From: Vibrio inusitatus
Lineage (GTDB): Bacteria; Pseudomonadota; Gammaproteobacteria; Enterobacterales; Vibrionaceae
Reading direction: 5' to 3'
Assembly (NCBI GenBank): GCA_024346935.1
Contig: AP024878.1
Coordinates: forward strand, 1,364,001 to 1,428,000
Length of the DNA: 64,000 nucleotides
Position 1 is the first letter of the stretch; each line of letters begins with the position of its first letter. Positions 25,717 to 35,357 of the stretch are shown here, piece by piece. The notes under the pieces are model-generated. The model was given only the letters and a program-made list of their open reading frames with translations. It had not been told where the DNA came from and searched no databases. Both the position numbers and the translations under genes were made by a program.

Positions 25717-25741
25717 AGTATTTGAATCGGGGCTACCTTAC

Positions 25742-26338
25742 CTATTTAGGTAGTTTGGTAAAGATGGTCCATTCTTTAATGAAGTCACCTTTGAATCCAA
25801 CAACAGTAGCTTCTACTCTGCGCTCTAAGGCCTCATCTGTTGGTGTATCATCTTCAACATCGTCCTCACCATAACCAATAATGGTGACGCGATTTGCTTC
25901 TACACCAAAACCAATAAGTTTGTCTTGAACAAACAGCGCTCTATTGCGTGATAATTCGAGATTGTATTCTCTATCACCTGGGTTACTGGCAAAACCTTGG
26001 ATCTCTATTGAGGTTTCAGGATATTGTTTTAAGAACTCAGCCATTCCTTGTATCTGTCCGGAGAACACAGGATTAACCTCAGCGGAATCATTCTCAAACA
26101 GGATTTTCAAGGTTTGTTCTTGTGAAACTTCGATCAGTTCTTCACAACCAACATTGTTGACTCGAGCCCCTTTTGGCGTTGTTGGACATTTATCACGAGC
26201 ATTAATAACGCCATCACCATCGAAATCTCTAAGGTCGGCTTGTTGTTCTGGAAGCGGGGCTTCAATGTACTCTTCGGTATCGTTAGCACAGCCAAATAGT
26301 GCTAGTGAAACTACTGAGGCTAGTAATATCTTTTTCAT
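25742..26338 (-). CDS. OmpA-family lipoprotein of the adhesin secretion locus
   Basis: 198-residue outer-membrane lipoprotein. The lipobox LFGC gives Cys17. A thrombospondin-3-like calcium repeat follows (DFDGDGVINARDKCPTTPKG, about 38-57), then an OmpA-like peptidoglycan-binding domain (about 72-180: ILFENDSAEV, IEIQGFAS, NLELSRNRALFVQDKL, VTIIGYGED). Genes of this type commonly lie next to TolC-like genes in loci for giant type I secreted adhesins. The ATG is one base from the TolC stop, so the two are co-translated. Confidence 0.85.
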   Translation of the reverse strand: MKKILLASVVSLALFGCANDTEEYIEAPLPEQQADLRDFDGDGVINARDKCPTTPKGARVNNVGCEELIEVSQEQTLKILFENDSAEVNPVFSGQIQGMAEFLKQYPETSIEIQGFASNPGDREYNLELSRNRALFVQDKLIGFGVEANRVTIIGYGEDDVEDDTPTDEALERRVEATVVGFKGDFIKEWTIFTKLPK

Positions 26339-26339
26339 A

Positions 26340-27647
26340 TTAGTACTCCACCGCCTCGTTCCACTCTTCTGGAACGTCTACTAACAAAGACTCAAGCAAT
26401 GTGCCGGTTGCATTAAGTACGCGGAACTTAGCATATTGCTCTGCATATAATGCATCAACATACCCTTTGCGAGACTCAAACAACTCATTTTCTGTGTTCA
26501 ACAAGTCAAGTAGGGTTCGTTTACCAATTTTGTACTGCTTGTCGTAAGCAACTACGGTATCGGATGCGGCATCTACATGGTCAGCAAGGAACTCTTTTTG
26601 TTGCAACGTTAAATCCAGCGCACTCCAAGATAATCGAAGGCTCTCTTCAACATTACGATACGCTCTGTCTCTCAGATCTTTAGATTTATTCATCTGATAA
26701 GCGGCTCTGTCTTTGTTTGCGCTGTCAACACCACCATTAAACAAGTTGTATTTCATTCTTAGCGTGGCGTTCATTTCGTCACGTTGATAGCCGACTCCTT
26801 CAGCATCGTCATAGTAGTTGTATCCCGCTTCAACGGTAAAGGTAGGTAAGTTTGGGCTATTAGATTGTTTATATTGAAACTTAGCCGCATCAACGTCGAC
26901 TTTAGCGGTTTTAATCACAGGGTGCTTTTCAAGTGCGGTATCAATCGCCTCTGACAATGTGAAAGGTATAGTGGTTTCGTCCGCGCGCGGAAAAACAAGT
27001 CCTTGCGGGCTTTGACCAACGAGACGGGTAAACTGCGTATGTGTGTCAAAAAGATTATTTTGAGCAGCAAGCAGGTTGCCGTGTGCTTTGGCAATACGTG
27101 CCTCTACCTGGGATAAATCGGCTGTTGAGCCAATACCCGAATCAGTTCGTTTTTTGATGTCTTTAAAGATTTCTTTATGGGTGGCCAGGTTGCTCTCAGA
27201 TAGGGCTAGAATCTCGTAGGCTTTTAGCGCATCAAGATAAACTTTGGCAACTTCCAATGAAATGTCAGACGCGTCACTGAGCACCTTATATCTTAGTGAC
27301 TCTGCTTCAGCTGCTGTTCTGTCCATGTTGTTTAGAGTATTGGAGCCATCCCAAATTAACTGAGTGAAAGTTAATGACGCATCTTTGGCTGTATAATCAT
27401 CGTCTCGATTAGTTAAGTCGTTTTGATAGTTTTCCCAACCAATTCCTGCTGATAAATCCAGTTTCGGATAGTACTCGCGGACTGCTGCTTTGTTTTCATA
27501 AACATAAGACATGAATTCGTTATAAGAGCTCTTAACCGTCGGATTGGTTTGCAGAGTGTATGAGATAGCTTGCTCTAACGACTGGGCTGAGGCTGGATTG
27601 CACAGCATCGTAGCTAGAGCGATTGCGCTTAGCTTAATCCTTTTCAA
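26340..27647 (-). CDS. TolC-family outer-membrane exit channel
   Basis: 435-residue outer-membrane efflux protein. The signal peptide ends near residue 21 (CNPASA). Two repeated OEP halves follow with long helices typical of TolC; family-like segments include YKVLSDASDISLEVAKVYLDAL and the second-half KIGKRTLLDLLNTENELFESR. It resembles the LapE/AggA branch used by type I secretion of adhesins. It is divergent from the 1723-residue adhesin, so the adhesin is its likely cargo. Confidence 0.9.
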   Translation of the reverse strand: MKRIKLSAIALATMLCNPASAQSLEQAISYTLQTNPTVKSSYNEFMSYVYENKAAVREYYPKLDLSAGIGWENYQNDLTNRDDDYTAKDASLTFTQLIWDGSNTLNNMDRTAAEAESLRYKVLSDASDISLEVAKVYLDALKAYEILALSESNLATHKEIFKDIKKRTDSGIGSTADLSQVEARIAKAHGNLLAAQNNLFDTHTQFTRLVGQSPQGLVFPRADETTIPFTLSEAIDTALEKHPVIKTAKVDVDAAKFQYKQSNSPNLPTFTVEAGYNYYDDAEGVGYQRDEMNATLRMKYNLFNGGVDSANKDRAAYQMNKSKDLRDRAYRNVEESLRLSWSALDLTLQQKEFLADHVDAASDTVVAYDKQYKIGKRTLLDLLNTENELFESRKGYVDALYAEQYAKFRVLNATGTLLESLLVDVPEEWNEAVEY

Positions 27648-27921
27648 GGTGTACTCCCTAGTATTCCATTACTATTTTTTAACCAAAACTGAAGCCTTCA
27701 TTTGCTTTCAATACGACGTTTTGATCTTTAAGTACATAATAGTTAAAACAAAACTATTTACAATCCCTTTGTAAGCAAATTGTTTCTTATTGTTAGTTTG
27801 TTTTTCGTTGTTACATTAGCATCACACTTACTTAAAAATAGTATAAAATTTAAACAGAAGCGAAAAAAAATATATATGTAGATTACAGGTTAGCTCTGAA
27901 CACACTAGCCAAGGAGAACAC

Positions 27922-30900
27922 ATGGACAGTATCTCATTTGCTCAAGACGTTGTAGCTGGCGAAGCTTGGTTGATCGTTGATGCACAAGGCAACCTAAAAA
28001 TAGCCCCTCTAGATTATGTACCGCAAGACGGTGATGTCATCCTTTCCGTAGGCGAGAACCCTTTGACTGTACCTGAAGATATAGTCACTGAACTCCGAGT
28101 GTCAGTTGCTCAGCAAAACTCAATCCAATCAGTAGACGCTCAGTCTGGCATACAAAGTGTTTTAGATTCACTTGCACAAAATGGTGATCCTACTGCAGAA
28201 GAAGGAAACGATCCTCAATCCGGCGAAGATGAAGGCTCTAGTTTAACTGCGACGGGAGCAGTTGAGCGTGATGGAGCACAAACCATTGCAACCACAGATT
28301 TTCAAACAGAAGGTATTTTCCCTTCAGTTTTTACTGCTGAGCAAAGTGACGCTGTCACTGAGCTTATCGTTCAAACGGTTGCCCTACTTACAGTAAGTAC
28401 AGTGTCGCTAACAGATAATAATGGGGAAGAGGTAATCAACGGAGAGGGAGAAACAGCAACGATAAAAGGGTCCCTTGGTGGAAATAGTGAAACACTCGAA
28501 ACACTGACTATCACTGACAGTATGGGTCAACAAATAGAGATTGATCCTAACCAGATTGTATTTGACGGAAATGGCAACTACGAAGTGACCGGTATCGAGG
28601 TCACGTCGTTAGCTGATGGCGTGCTTACTGTTGTTGCGTCAGGCAGTGATGCAGATGGAAATCCAGTCTCAGTTTCCGATACGGTAGAAAAAGACTTTAC
28701 CTACGGCGACGACGGTGATGATGAAGGTGATGACATAGCGCCGCCGTTTGTATCACTAACGGACAACACTGAAGGTGATGACGCAACTGAGAATGAGGTC
28801 ATCAATGAAAGCGAACAGGCGACCATTAATGGTTACTTAGGGGAAGGGGGTAAAACCCTCGACAGTTTGATCATCACCGGCCTCGGCGGAGAGCCGATAG
28901 TTGTTGATGTTAGCCAAGTGACAGTAGATGAAGACGGCTACTACACGGTTGAGAACATCGATGTATCGGGCTTTGATGATGGCGAGTTGCTAGTGACCGC
29001 AAGTAGCACCGATGTGGACGGCAACACAGCGATCGTCACCGATACGGTGGAAAAAGACTTTACCTACGGCGACGACGGTGAGGACGAAGGCGGTGACGTA
29101 GCACCACCGTTTGTATCACTAACGGACAATACCGAAGGTGATGACGCGGCTGAGAATGAGGTCATCAACGAGAATGAACAAGCGACCATTAATGGTTACT
29201 TAGGAGAAGGGGGCAAAACCCTCGACAGTTTAGTCATCACCGGTCTCGGTGGAGAGCCGATAGTCGTTGATGTTAGCCAGGTGACAGTAGACGAAGACGG
29301 CTATTACTCGGTTGAGAACATTGATGTATCTGGCTTTGATGATGGCGAGTTGCTAGTGACCGCAAGTAGCACCGATGTGGACGGCAACACAGCGACCGTC
29401 ACCGATACGGTGGAGAAAGACTTTACCTACGGCGACGACGGTGATGACGAAGGCGGTGATATAGCGCCGCCGTTTGTATTGTTGACGGACAATACCGAAG
29501 GTGATGACGCGGCTGAGAATGAGGTCATCAACGAGAATGAACAAGCGACCATTAATGGTTACTTAGGAGAAGGGGGTAAAACCCTCGATAGTTTGATCAT
29601 CACCGGCCCTGGTGGAGAGCCGATAGTTGTTGATGTTAGCCAAGTGACAGTAGACGAAAACGGCTACTACACGGTTGAGAACATTGATGTATCGGGCTTT
29701 GATGATGGCGAGTTGCTAGTGACCGCAAGTAGCACCGATGTGGACGGCAACACAGCGACCGTCACCGATACGGTGGAAAAAGACTTTACCTACGGCGACG
29801 ACGGTGATGACGAAGGCGGTGACATAGCACCGCCGTTTGTATTGTTGACGGACAACACCGAAGGTGATGATGCCGCTGAGAATGAGGTCATCAACGAGAA
29901 TGAACAAGCGACCATTAATGGGTACTTAGGGGAAGGCGGCAAAACCCTAGACAGTTTGATCATCACCGGCCCCGGTGGAGAACCGATAGTCATTGATGTT
30001 AGCCAAGTGACAGTAGATGAAAACGGTTACTACACGGTTGAGAACATTGATGTATCGGGCTTTGATGATGGCGAGTTGCTAGTGACCGCAAGTAGCACCG
30101 ATGTAGACGGCAACACAGCGACCGTCACCGATACGGTGGAGAAAGACTTTACCTACGGCGATGATAGTGATGACGAAGGTGGTGATATAGCGCCGCCGTT
30201 TGTATTGTTGACGGACAACACCGAAGGTGATGACGCCGCTGAGAATGAGGTCATCAATGAGAATGAACAAGCGACCATTAATGGTTACTTAGGGGAAGGG
30301 GGCAAAACCCTCGATAGTTTAGTTATCACTGGTCCTGGTGGAGAGCCGATAGTCGTTGATGTTAGCCAAGTGACGGTAGATGAAGACGGCTACTACACGG
30401 TTGAGAACATTGATGTATCCGGCTTTGATGATGGTGAGTTGCTAGTGACCGCAAGCAGCACCGATGTGGATGGCAACACAGCGACCGTTACCGATACGGT
30501 GGAGAAAGACTTTACCTACGGCGATGATGGTGATGACGAAGGCGGTGACATAGCGCCGCCGTTTGTATCATTAACGGACAACACCGAAGGTGATGACGCG
30601 GCTGAGAATGAGGTCATCAATGAGCATGAACAAGCGACCATTAATGGTTACTTAGGAGAAGGCGGCAAAACCCTAGACAGTTTGATCATCACCGGCCCCG
30701 GTGGAGAACCGATAGTCGTTGATGTTAGCCAAGTGACAGTAGACGAAAACGGCTACTACACGGTTGAGAACATTGATGTATCGGGCTTTGATGATGGTGA
30801 GTTGCTAGTGACCGCAAGTAGCACCGATGTGGACGGTAACACAGCGACGGTCACCGATACGGTGGAGAAAGACTTTACTTACGGCGATGATGGTGATGAC

Positions 30901-33093
30901 GAAGGCGGTGACATAGCGCCGCCGTTTGTATCACTAACGGACAATACCGAAGGTGATGATGCCGCTGAGAATGAGGTCATCAACGAGAATGAACAAGCGA
31001 CCATTAATGGTTACTTAGGGGAAGGGGGTAAAACCCTAGACAGTTTGATCATCACCGGCCCTGGTGGAGAGCCGATAGTCGTTGATGTTAGCCAAGTGAC
31101 AGTAAATGAAAACGGCTATTACACGGTTGAGAACATTGATGTATCGGGCTTTGATGATGGCATTTTGACGGTCTCGGCAAGCAGCACCGATGTGGACGGC
31201 AACACAGCGACCGTCACCGATACGGTGGAGAAAGACTTTACCTACGGCGAAGATATTGCGCCGCCAGAGGTGTCTTTGACGGATAACAATGGCGAAGAGG
31301 TGATCAACGGCGAAGGGGAAACCGCAACCATTACCGGCTTTATCGGAGAAGGTGGAGAAAGCTTAGACTCTCTCATCATCACGGATACCAAAGGCACCCA
31401 AATAGTGGTTGATGTGAGTGGCGTGACCCTGACGGATGGCAGTTACGAAGTGACTGGCATTGATGTAACAGACCTATTGGATGGCGAACTGACGGTGACC
31501 GCCGGTAGTACTGACGTAGACGGCAACACCATTGAGGTAACCGATACGGTAGAAAAAGACTTTATCTACGGCGATGATGAGGACAACGATGATGAGATTG
31601 TGCAACCTGAGGTGGCAATAACCGATAATAACGGCGAAGAAGTGATTAATAGCGGGACTGAAACTGCCACTATTACTGGTTTTGTTGGTGAGGGAGGTAA
31701 AACCCTTGATTCACTTATTATCACAGACAGCAGTAATAATGAGTTAGTTATTGACGTAAGTGGCTTTACGTTAGTAGACGGGAACTATCTGTTTGAAGAT
31801 ATCAACGTGAGTCAACTTAATGAAGGTACTCTTACCGTAACGGCGAAAAGCACCGATGTTGATGGTAACAAAGCAACTATAACAGATACGGTGACTTTGG
31901 ATGTGAACGAAGCGCCAGAGTTTATCTCAGGTGATGATCAACCTGGTGATGTTCCTAATGACGATAGCTACTTCTTCGTAGCATTGAGTAAGGGTGCTAA
32001 TGCCGGTGATACGGTAGGCGCTGTAATAGCAGAAGATGCTGATGGAGATGTATTATCCTTTAGTTTCGAAGAGTCCAATGAGTTGTTTAGTATAGATTCG
32101 GAAACAGGGATTATAACGCTTAAACAAGGGCTTGCTGACGACGTTGATTGCACCCATACGTTCAATGTTTTGGTAACAGACCCAAATGGGCTTATCGATG
32201 TGACTGCAGTCACGGTGGCATTCATCGGTGGTGAAGATAATGACGCTGCGTGGGGTCTTACTCCTAAGAAGCTCAATGAAGTGACAGAAGGGAATTTTGG
32301 TAATTCTATTAATGTCAAATTGCTAGAGGGCGGTAACGTTACAATTCGGGCTGGTGCATCGTTAGTATTTTCTTTTGCTATTGCTAATATGGCTGCAGGG
32401 CTAACTTTATCCGATTATGATGTGTTAATTAACACTGCTGACGGGTTTAATTCAACCTTTGTAGAAAGGGACGATGGAACAATAGATGTGATCATTACAA
32501 ACACATCAGACGTTGATAAGATCGTCGCTAGAGGCGCTTCAGATGATGATATTGTCTCTATGGAGATATTTGCGACAGCTGATAATGAGGTTGAGGGAAA
32601 TGAAACATTTACCGTTAACTTAGTTGATGTGAATATTGGCCAGCCTAAATCATCTCAGGATCAGATTAATGTAGAGATAATAGATGTTGAACCCGAAGTC
32701 AGCGCGAATTTGTTTGCCGCAGGTGAGTTAAACACAATTCTAGCAGGCTTAGGTGAAGATATCTTAGTGGCAACTGATGATGCTGAATCGTTTGTCTGGG
32801 TTGATGGCCAACTAGATGATAGTACCGATGTAATACAAAACTTTACTGTCGGTGAGGACAGCATCAATCTGAATAATATTCTGGAAGATACGGGAAGTAA
32901 CAACTTAGATGAGTTATTAGCGTCTATTGAAGTATTTGTCGTCGGAGATGACATATCTTTGGATATTACTCATGACTCTGGAAAACAAACCATTGTGATA
33001 GAAGACAGTAGAGAGCAGTTTGGAGAATTGATCTCTGATACAGGTGGTTTTAATGCAGCTGATATTCTGAATCAGTTGGTGGTACAAGACTAA
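27922..33093 (+). CDS. Giant type I secreted repeat adhesin (LapA/BapA-like, retention module)
   Basis: 1723-residue acidic, Cys-poor protein, without a Sec signal. Residues 1-130: N-terminal retention module of LapA-like adhesins (MDSISFAQDVVAGEAWLIVD, VERDGAQTIATTDF). About 160-1330: ten immunoglobulin-like repeats, seven of them nearly identical 121-residue units with YGDDGDDEGGD linkers, which probably bind calcium. About 1335-1440: cadherin-like domain (ADGDVLSFSFEES). About 1440-1590: a Calx-beta-like region. About 1600-1723: C-terminal T1SS target domain of the VC_A0849 type (DSTDVIQNFTVGEDSINL). It is divergent from the TolC/OmpA-like genes. Predicted role: surface attachment and biofilm. 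Confidence 0.88.
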   Translation: MDSISFAQDVVAGEAWLIVDAQGNLKIAPLDYVPQDGDVILSVGENPLTVPEDIVTELRVSVAQQNSIQSVDAQSGIQSVLDSLAQNGDPTAEEGNDPQSGEDEGSSLTATGAVERDGAQTIATTDFQTEGIFPSVFTAEQSDAVTELIVQTVALLTVSTVSLTDNNGEEVINGEGETATIKGSLGGNSETLETLTITDSMGQQIEIDPNQIVFDGNGNYEVTGIEVTSLADGVLTVVASGSDADGNPVSVSDTVEKDFTYGDDGDDEGDDIAPPFVSLTDNTEGDDATENEVINESEQATINGYLGEGGKTLDSLIITGLGGEPIVVDVSQVTVDEDGYYTVENIDVSGFDDGELLVTASSTDVDGNTAIVTDTVEKDFTYGDDGEDEGGDVAPPFVSLTDNTEGDDAAENEVINENEQATINGYLGEGGKTLDSLVITGLGGEPIVVDVSQVTVDEDGYYSVENIDVSGFDDGELLVTASSTDVDGNTATVTDTVEKDFTYGDDGDDEGGDIAPPFVLLTDNTEGDDAAENEVINENEQATINGYLGEGGKTLDSLIITGPGGEPIVVDVSQVTVDENGYYTVENIDVSGFDDGELLVTASSTDVDGNTATVTDTVEKDFTYGDDGDDEGGDIAPPFVLLTDNTEGDDAAENEVINENEQATINGYLGEGGKTLDSLIITGPGGEPIVIDVSQVTVDENGYYTVENIDVSGFDDGELLVTASSTDVDGNTATVTDTVEKDFTYGDDSDDEGGDIAPPFVLLTDNTEGDDAAENEVINENEQATINGYLGEGGKTLDSLVITGPGGEPIVVDVSQVTVDEDGYYTVENIDVSGFDDGELLVTASSTDVDGNTATVTDTVEKDFTYGDDGDDEGGDIAPPFVSLTDNTEGDDAAENEVINEHEQATINGYLGEGGKTLDSLIITGPGGEPIVVDVSQVTVDENGYYTVENIDVSGFDDGELLVTASSTDVDGNTATVTDTVEKDFTYGDDGDDEGGDIAPPFVSLTDNTEGDDAAENEVINENEQATINGYLGEGGKTLDSLIITGPGGEPIVVDVSQVTVNENGYYTVENIDVSGFDDGILTVSASSTDVDGNTATVTDTVEKDFTYGEDIAPPEVSLTDNNGEEVINGEGETATITGFIGEGGESLDSLIITDTKGTQIVVDVSGVTLTDGSYEVTGIDVTDLLDGELTVTAGSTDVDGNTIEVTDTVEKDFIYGDDEDNDDEIVQPEVAITDNNGEEVINSGTETATITGFVGEGGKTLDSLIITDSSNNELVIDVSGFTLVDGNYLFEDINVSQLNEGTLTVTAKSTDVDGNKATITDTVTLDVNEAPEFISGDDQPGDVPNDDSYFFVALSKGANAGDTVGAVIAEDADGDVLSFSFEESNELFSIDSETGIITLKQGLADDVDCTHTFNVLVTDPNGLIDVTAVTVAFIGGEDNDAAWGLTPKKLNEVTEGNFGNSINVKLLEGGNVTIRAGASLVFSFAIANMAAGLTLSDYDVLINTADGFNSTFVERDDGTIDVIITNTSDVDKIVARGASDDDIVSMEIFATADNEVEGNETFTVNLVDVNIGQPKSSQDQINVEIIDVEPEVSANLFAAGELNTILAGLGEDILVATDDAESFVWVDGQLDDSTDVIQNFTVGEDSINLNNILEDTGSNNLDELLASIEVFVVGDDISLDITHDSGKQTIVIEDSREQFGELISDTGGFNAADILNQLVVQD
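28735..31254 (+). repeat. Seven tandem 363-bp coding repeats in the adhesin gene
   Basis: Unit starts: 28735, 29098, 29461, 29824, 30187, 30550 and 30913; the last ends early at 31254 (342 bp). Each unit encodes about 121 residues beginning (I/V)APPFV. Differences are few and mostly single bases. Divergent units of the same fold flank the array on both sides (about 28402-28734, 31255-31600 and 31601-31910). Confidence 0.95.
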
Positions 33094-33115
33094 CGTTGCA
33101 AATTGTACTCAAGAT

Positions 33116-33145
33116 AATAGAGGCTTGCGCTTGCAAGCCTCTATT
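33116..33145. terminator. Bidirectional terminator after the adhesin gene
   Basis: Perfect 13-bp stem AATAGAGGCTTGC/GCAAGCCTCTATT, loop GCTT, between the convergent adhesin and rlmI genes. Confidence 0.8.
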
Positions 33146-33157
33146 ATTTGGTGTTTA

Positions 33158-34345
33158 TTAGATTACTTTAGCCGCAAAGCCTTTAAGGTAAAGCCCTTCA
33201 GGGTAAGCAGTATCAAACAGGTGGTCGCTTGCTTGAGTAAATGACTCGACAAACTTGACCTCGCGTCCGGCATCAAGGGCAGCATCGGCGACAATTTTTT
33301 GAAACAAGCCCGACTCCATTAACCCTGAGCATGAGTAAGTGAGTAGTGTGCCTCCCGGTTTAAGGATTTGAATTGCAAGCATGTTCAAATCTTTATAGCC
33401 ACGAGCGCCACTCGTGAGGTTGTTTTTGGAGCTTACCATCTTTGGCGGGTCCATAATAACAACGTCAAATTGAGTACCTTGATCTCGATACTCTCGAAGA
33501 ATCTTAAAGACATCCGCATTCAGGAATACCGCCTTTTTGACGTCAAAACCATTAATTTCTGCATTCTTCTTCGCAATATCAAGAGCAGGCTGTGAAACAT
33601 CAATATTAATGACACGCTCAGCGCCTGCCTTTAACGCATAAAGACCAAAACCACCAGTGTAGGAGAAGCAGTTAAGAACTTGTTTACCTTTGACATACTT
33701 CATTGAGTGTTGGCGACTGTCTCTTTGATCAAGGTAAAAGCCTGTCTTATGCCCAGTCTTAATATCGACTTGTATTTTAACTCCATTCTCTTCAATCACT
33801 ACCGGCTCAGTAGGTTCTGTGCCGTGTAGAAGCCCTGTACTCTCTTCTAAGCCTTCTTTTTTGCGAACGGCAACATCCGACCGTTCGTAAACAGAACAAT
33901 TAGGGAAGCAGTGTACGAGAGCATCTACAATCTCTTGCTTATGCTTTTCTGCGCCAGCACTTAGAAATTGACACACCATATAATCTTGGTAGCGGTCAAT
34001 GGTGACTCCAGGCATTGAATCTGACTCTGCAGCGATAAGGCGATAACCCGTAAGTCCACCCTCAGCAATACTTTCATCTCGCAACATTTGTGCTTGTTCG
34101 ATTCGCGTTATGAAAAACTGAGTGTCGATATCTTGTTTGATGAAGCTCCATACACGAGCACGAATTTGAGAGTTAGGTGAGTAGGCCGCTTTTGCTAGCC
34201 ATTGTCCGTTGTGCGCGAATACATCCACAGTATCGCCAAGTTGAGGGTCACCTGAAACCGTTTCTATACCTCTAGAAAAGATCCACGGATGACGACGGCG
34301 AACAGATTTATCTCTGCCTTTGGCAAGTTTTATAGATGCACTCAT
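33158..34345 (-). CDS. rlmI: 23S rRNA m5C1962 methyltransferase RlmI
   Basis: About 395 residues (E. coli RlmI has 396). An N-terminal PUA domain opens the protein ([20 protein letters not shown]). A central segment [20 protein letters not shown] and a Rossmann SAM-binding domain follow ([18 protein letters not shown]), with the catalytic-side motif VIMDPPKM and the Cys segment [11 protein letters not shown]. It methylates C1962 of 23S rRNA. The ATG at 34345 matches the E. coli start better than the TTG at 34363. Confidence 0.95.
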   Translation of the reverse strand: MSASIKLAKGRDKSVRRRHPWIFSRGIETVSGDPQLGDTVDVFAHNGQWLAKAAYSPNSQIRARVWSFIKQDIDTQFFITRIEQAQMLRDESIAEGGLTGYRLIAAESDSMPGVTIDRYQDYMVCQFLSAGAEKHKQEIVDALVHCFPNCSVYERSDVAVRKKEGLEESTGLLHGTEPTEPVVIEENGVKIQVDIKTGHKTGFYLDQRDSRQHSMKYVKGKQVLNCFSYTGGFGLYALKAGAERVINIDVSQPALDIAKKNAEINGFDVKKAVFLNADVFKILREYRDQGTQFDVVIMDPPKMVSSKNNLTSGARGYKDLNMLAIQILKPGGTLLTYSCSGLMESGLFQKIVADAALDAGREVKFVESFTQASDHLFDTAYPEGLYLKGFAAKVI

Positions 34346-34474
34346 AGGAAATGTAAGTCTCAAAGGAAATTTTGTGACATTGTCGTGTAAGCATCGGCTA
34401 AAAGCAAATCAGAAGGGCTTATACTTTCAGATAAACGACTACTGTGAATTGAATCGAAACTGACAGGAGATTAT

Positions 34475-34747
34475 ATGTTGTCAATTTGTAGAAAGTTTTT
34501 AGTGTCGGGTAGGGTGCAAATGGTCGGCTTTCGCTATCACACTGCTCATGAAGGGATAAAGCTTGGTTTGACGGGGTATGCGAAAAACCTCAATGATGGC
34601 AATGTAGAGGTAATGGCTTGCGGATCTATGTCGGGAGTAGACCAACTAGGCGAATGGCTAAAGCAAGGGCCAAGAACGGCTTCTGTAGAAAGCTGTATTT
34701 CTTCAGAAACCGAATTCAAGCACTATTCAGGCTTTAATATCCTTTAA
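34475..34747 (+). CDS. acyP: Acylphosphatase
   Basis: 90-residue enzyme that hydrolyses acyl phosphates. The phosphate-binding loop VSGRVQMVGFRYHT holds the catalytic Arg, and the second signature GYAKNLNDGNVEV holds the catalytic Asn. The loop has Met where Gly is usual (VQGVGFR). The ribosome site CAGGAG is well placed before ATG. Divergent from rlmI, with a repeat element downstream. Confidence 0.93.
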   Translation: MLSICRKFLVSGRVQMVGFRYHTAHEGIKLGLTGYAKNLNDGNVEVMACGSMSGVDQLGEWLKQGPRTASVESCISSETEFKHYSGFNIL

Positions 34748-34810
34748 GCTCTCTTATATGCACTCTAACAGGTCTCTAGATTACAGCTTTTGTGTTGTTT
34801 GATTGACAAC

Positions 34811-34915
34811 CATCGTCCCTGAGTGTTTCTATCGGGGACCTTTTCAAGTGCAAAGCTTAGATAAGATTTCGACTCTAGTGAGATGCCCGATAAAAGCAAT
34901 CGGGCATGGCAAGGG
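34811..34915. repeat. REP-like inverted-repeat element, second copy
   Basis: The left arm (34811-34840, CCTGAGTGTTTCTATCGGGGACC) mirrors the right arm (34880-34915), whose core is the perfect 9-bp stem ATGCCCGAT (34883-34891)/ATCGGGCAT (34899-34907) with loop AAAAGCA. Arrangement and sequence match the element at 9334-9410. Confidence 0.7.
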
Positions 34916-34930
34916 TGAACAATAGCAAGC

Positions 34931-35260
34931 CTATAAGCATTTAGCTGGCTTTGGTAAACCTGCTAGTTTGGTCGCTTGCTTTGCAGGACCTTTTTTGAAA
35001 AGCTTGAAGAGGTATTTGCTGTTTCCTTTTTCGACTCCGTGCGCTTTTTCCATCGCCTTTACCAGCATTCGCACGGCAGGAGACGTATTAAACTCTATAT
35101 AAAAGTTACGTACGAAATGTACTACCTCTAGGTGAGCCTCTGTCAACTCAATACCTTCCTCTTCGGCTAAGATCGCAATCATGCCTTCTTCCCAATCTTT
35201 AAAGTTAAGAAGATAGCCTTGCGCGTCTGTTTCTATGTTTTTGCCGTTAAATTCAAACAT
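34931..35260 (-). CDS. tusE: Sulfurtransferase TusE
   Basis: 109-residue DsrC/TusE-family protein that accepts persulfide sulfur from TusBCD and passes it to MnmA for 2-thiouridine in tRNA. The catalytic Cys is the penultimate residue, Cys108, in the conserved tail [16 protein letters not shown]. The length equals that of E. coli TusE. It lies between acyP and yccA, a neighbourhood shared with enterobacteria. Confidence 0.94.
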   Translation of the reverse strand: MFEFNGKNIETDAQGYLLNFKDWEEGMIAILAEEEGIELTEAHLEVVHFVRNFYIEFNTSPAVRMLVKAMEKAHGVEKGNSKYLFKLFKKGPAKQATKLAGLPKPAKCL

Positions 35261-35300
35261 AGTCTGTTCCTAATTTGGATTTTATTCATTGAATTATCAA

Positions 35301-35334
35301 TAAAAAATAAAAAGCCCGCAACTAGTGCGGGCTT
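35301..35334 (-). terminator. Terminator of yccA
   Basis: Minus-strand stem AAGCCCGCA/TGCGGGCTT, 5-nt loop, followed by a T-rich run. Confidence 0.88.
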
Positions 35335-35357
35335 AACAATTCATAGATTAATCAAAA

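Noticed and set aside
29353..30270. Repeated minus-strand open frames of about 63 residues inside the adhesin repeats
   Set aside because: They recur with the 363-bp unit, lack ribosome sites and are antisense shadows of the repeat coding strand.
28735..31254. Regular spaced repeats suggesting a CRISPR-like array
   Set aside because: The units are 363 bp, in frame and coding, with no short repeat-spacer structure.
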